Shown here: in pieces, positions 6,173 through 6,465 of the stretch
How the letters are laid out: every line of letters starts with the position of its first letter
How positions within the stretch are numbered: the stretch's first letter is position 1
Source of the DNA: an uncultured Rhodanobacteraceae bacterium
GTDB taxonomy: Bacteria > Pseudomonadota > Gammaproteobacteria > Xanthomonadales > Ahniellaceae
NCBI GenBank assembly: GCA_937873105.1
Contig: CALMWD010000217.1
Location: 1-6,465, forward strand
Length of the DNA: 6,465 nucleotides
Direction of reading: 5' to 3'
Notes under the pieces: model-generated
Told to the model about the DNA's origin: nothing
Database searches by the model: none
The model's input: the letters and a program-made list of their open reading frames with translations, nothing else
Translations under genes and position numbers: made by a program

Positions 6173-6465
6173 ATGCGCGCCCTGATCTATGCCGCCGGCC
6201 TCGGCGAGCGCATGCGCCCCTTGACCCTGCACACGCCCAAGCCGCTGCTGGCGGTCGGCGGCAAGCCGCTGATCGCCTGGCACATCGAACGCCTGCGCGC
6301 GCTTGGCGTGCAGGACATCGTGATCAACACCGCGTGGCTGGCGGCGCGTTTTCCCGAGCTGCTCGGCGACGGCGCGGCTTTCGGCGTGCGCCTGCACTAC
6401 AGCTTCGAAGGCGAGACGCCGCTGAGCGTGGCACCGGTGAGTGCGCGGGAGACGAAGAAGCGTTC
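6173..6465 (+). CDS. murU: N-acetylmuramate 1-phosphate uridylyltransferase, 5' part only
   Basis: Makes UDP-MurNAc from MurNAc-1-phosphate and UTP, completing the recycling route begun by AmgK. Only 97 codons lie in the window; family members have about 220-240 residues. The nucleotidyltransferase signature is clear: AAGLGERMRPLT (7-18), then TPKPLL (21-26), GKPLIAWHIERL (30-41), and IVINTAWL (49-56). GDGAAFGVRLHYSFEGE (65-81) is also typical. Next the family shows an ETGGG motif, but the frame reads LSVAPVSARETKKR (84-97), so the last 41 bases (6425-6465) do not match expectation although no stop occurs. The ATG lies 4 bases after the amgK stop, with a weak GGGA 8 bases upstream, implying coupling. 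Identity is firm for the first 83 residues. Confidence 0.92.
   Translation, partial: MRALIYAAGLGERMRPLTLHTPKPLLAVGGKPLIAWHIERLRALGVQDIVINTAWLAARFPELLGDGAAFGVRLHYSFEGETPLSVAPVSARETKKR

Noticed and set aside
5205..6185. A 326-codon plus-strand frame inside amgK
   Set aside because: Arg- and Pro-rich shadow; the amgK frame carries the kinase motifs.

Overview
The window is a dense, high-GC piece of bacterial chromosome. Protein content points to the Gammaproteobacteria, most likely the order Xanthomonadales (Lysobacter, Luteimonas, Dokdonella or a relative). The pointers are a plant-type glutamate-cysteine ligase, the gpmI-envC pairing, an amgK-murU pair, and a secreted protein of VNGSI repeats of a kind I recall from Stenotrophomonas and Lysobacter. 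The order-level placement is inference. No tRNA, rRNA, CRISPR, insertion sequence, phage gene or replication origin is visible, and no stretch over 300 bases lacks a gene.

Left part (1-4188, minus strand, read right to left): gpmI (phosphoglycerate mutase), envC (murein hydrolase activator) and gshA (glutamate-cysteine ligase). The gpmI stop codon abuts the envC start codon (TGAATG), so the two are probably translationally coupled. gshA follows after 84 bases with its own strong ribosome binding site and a GTG start, so it may be read through from gpmI-envC or have its own promoter.

Centre (4189-4315): a short divergent promoter region. A -10-like TAGAAT serves gpmI leftward and a -10-like TAGGCT serves the next gene rightward, with small inverted repeats beside each.

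Right part (4316-6465, plus strand): first a gene for an exported protein built from seven 18-19-residue VNG-type repeats, predicted to be a beta-helix related to bactofilins. Its function is unknown and it is the least described item here. A 13-bp perfect hairpin and a T tract (5038-5085) close that unit. Then come amgK and the 5' part of murU, the two enzymes that convert recovered N-acetylmuramate to UDP-N-acetylmuramate. murU is cut by the window end, and its last 41 bases do not look like the family.

Biologically, three of the six genes concern the cell wall: envC (cell separation by amidase activation) and amgK-murU (peptidoglycan recycling). gpmI is glycolytic and gshA makes the glutathione precursor. 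The repeat protein is exported and lies between the wall genes, but nothing in the sequence proves a wall function. Apart from that protein the region is ordinary core genome.
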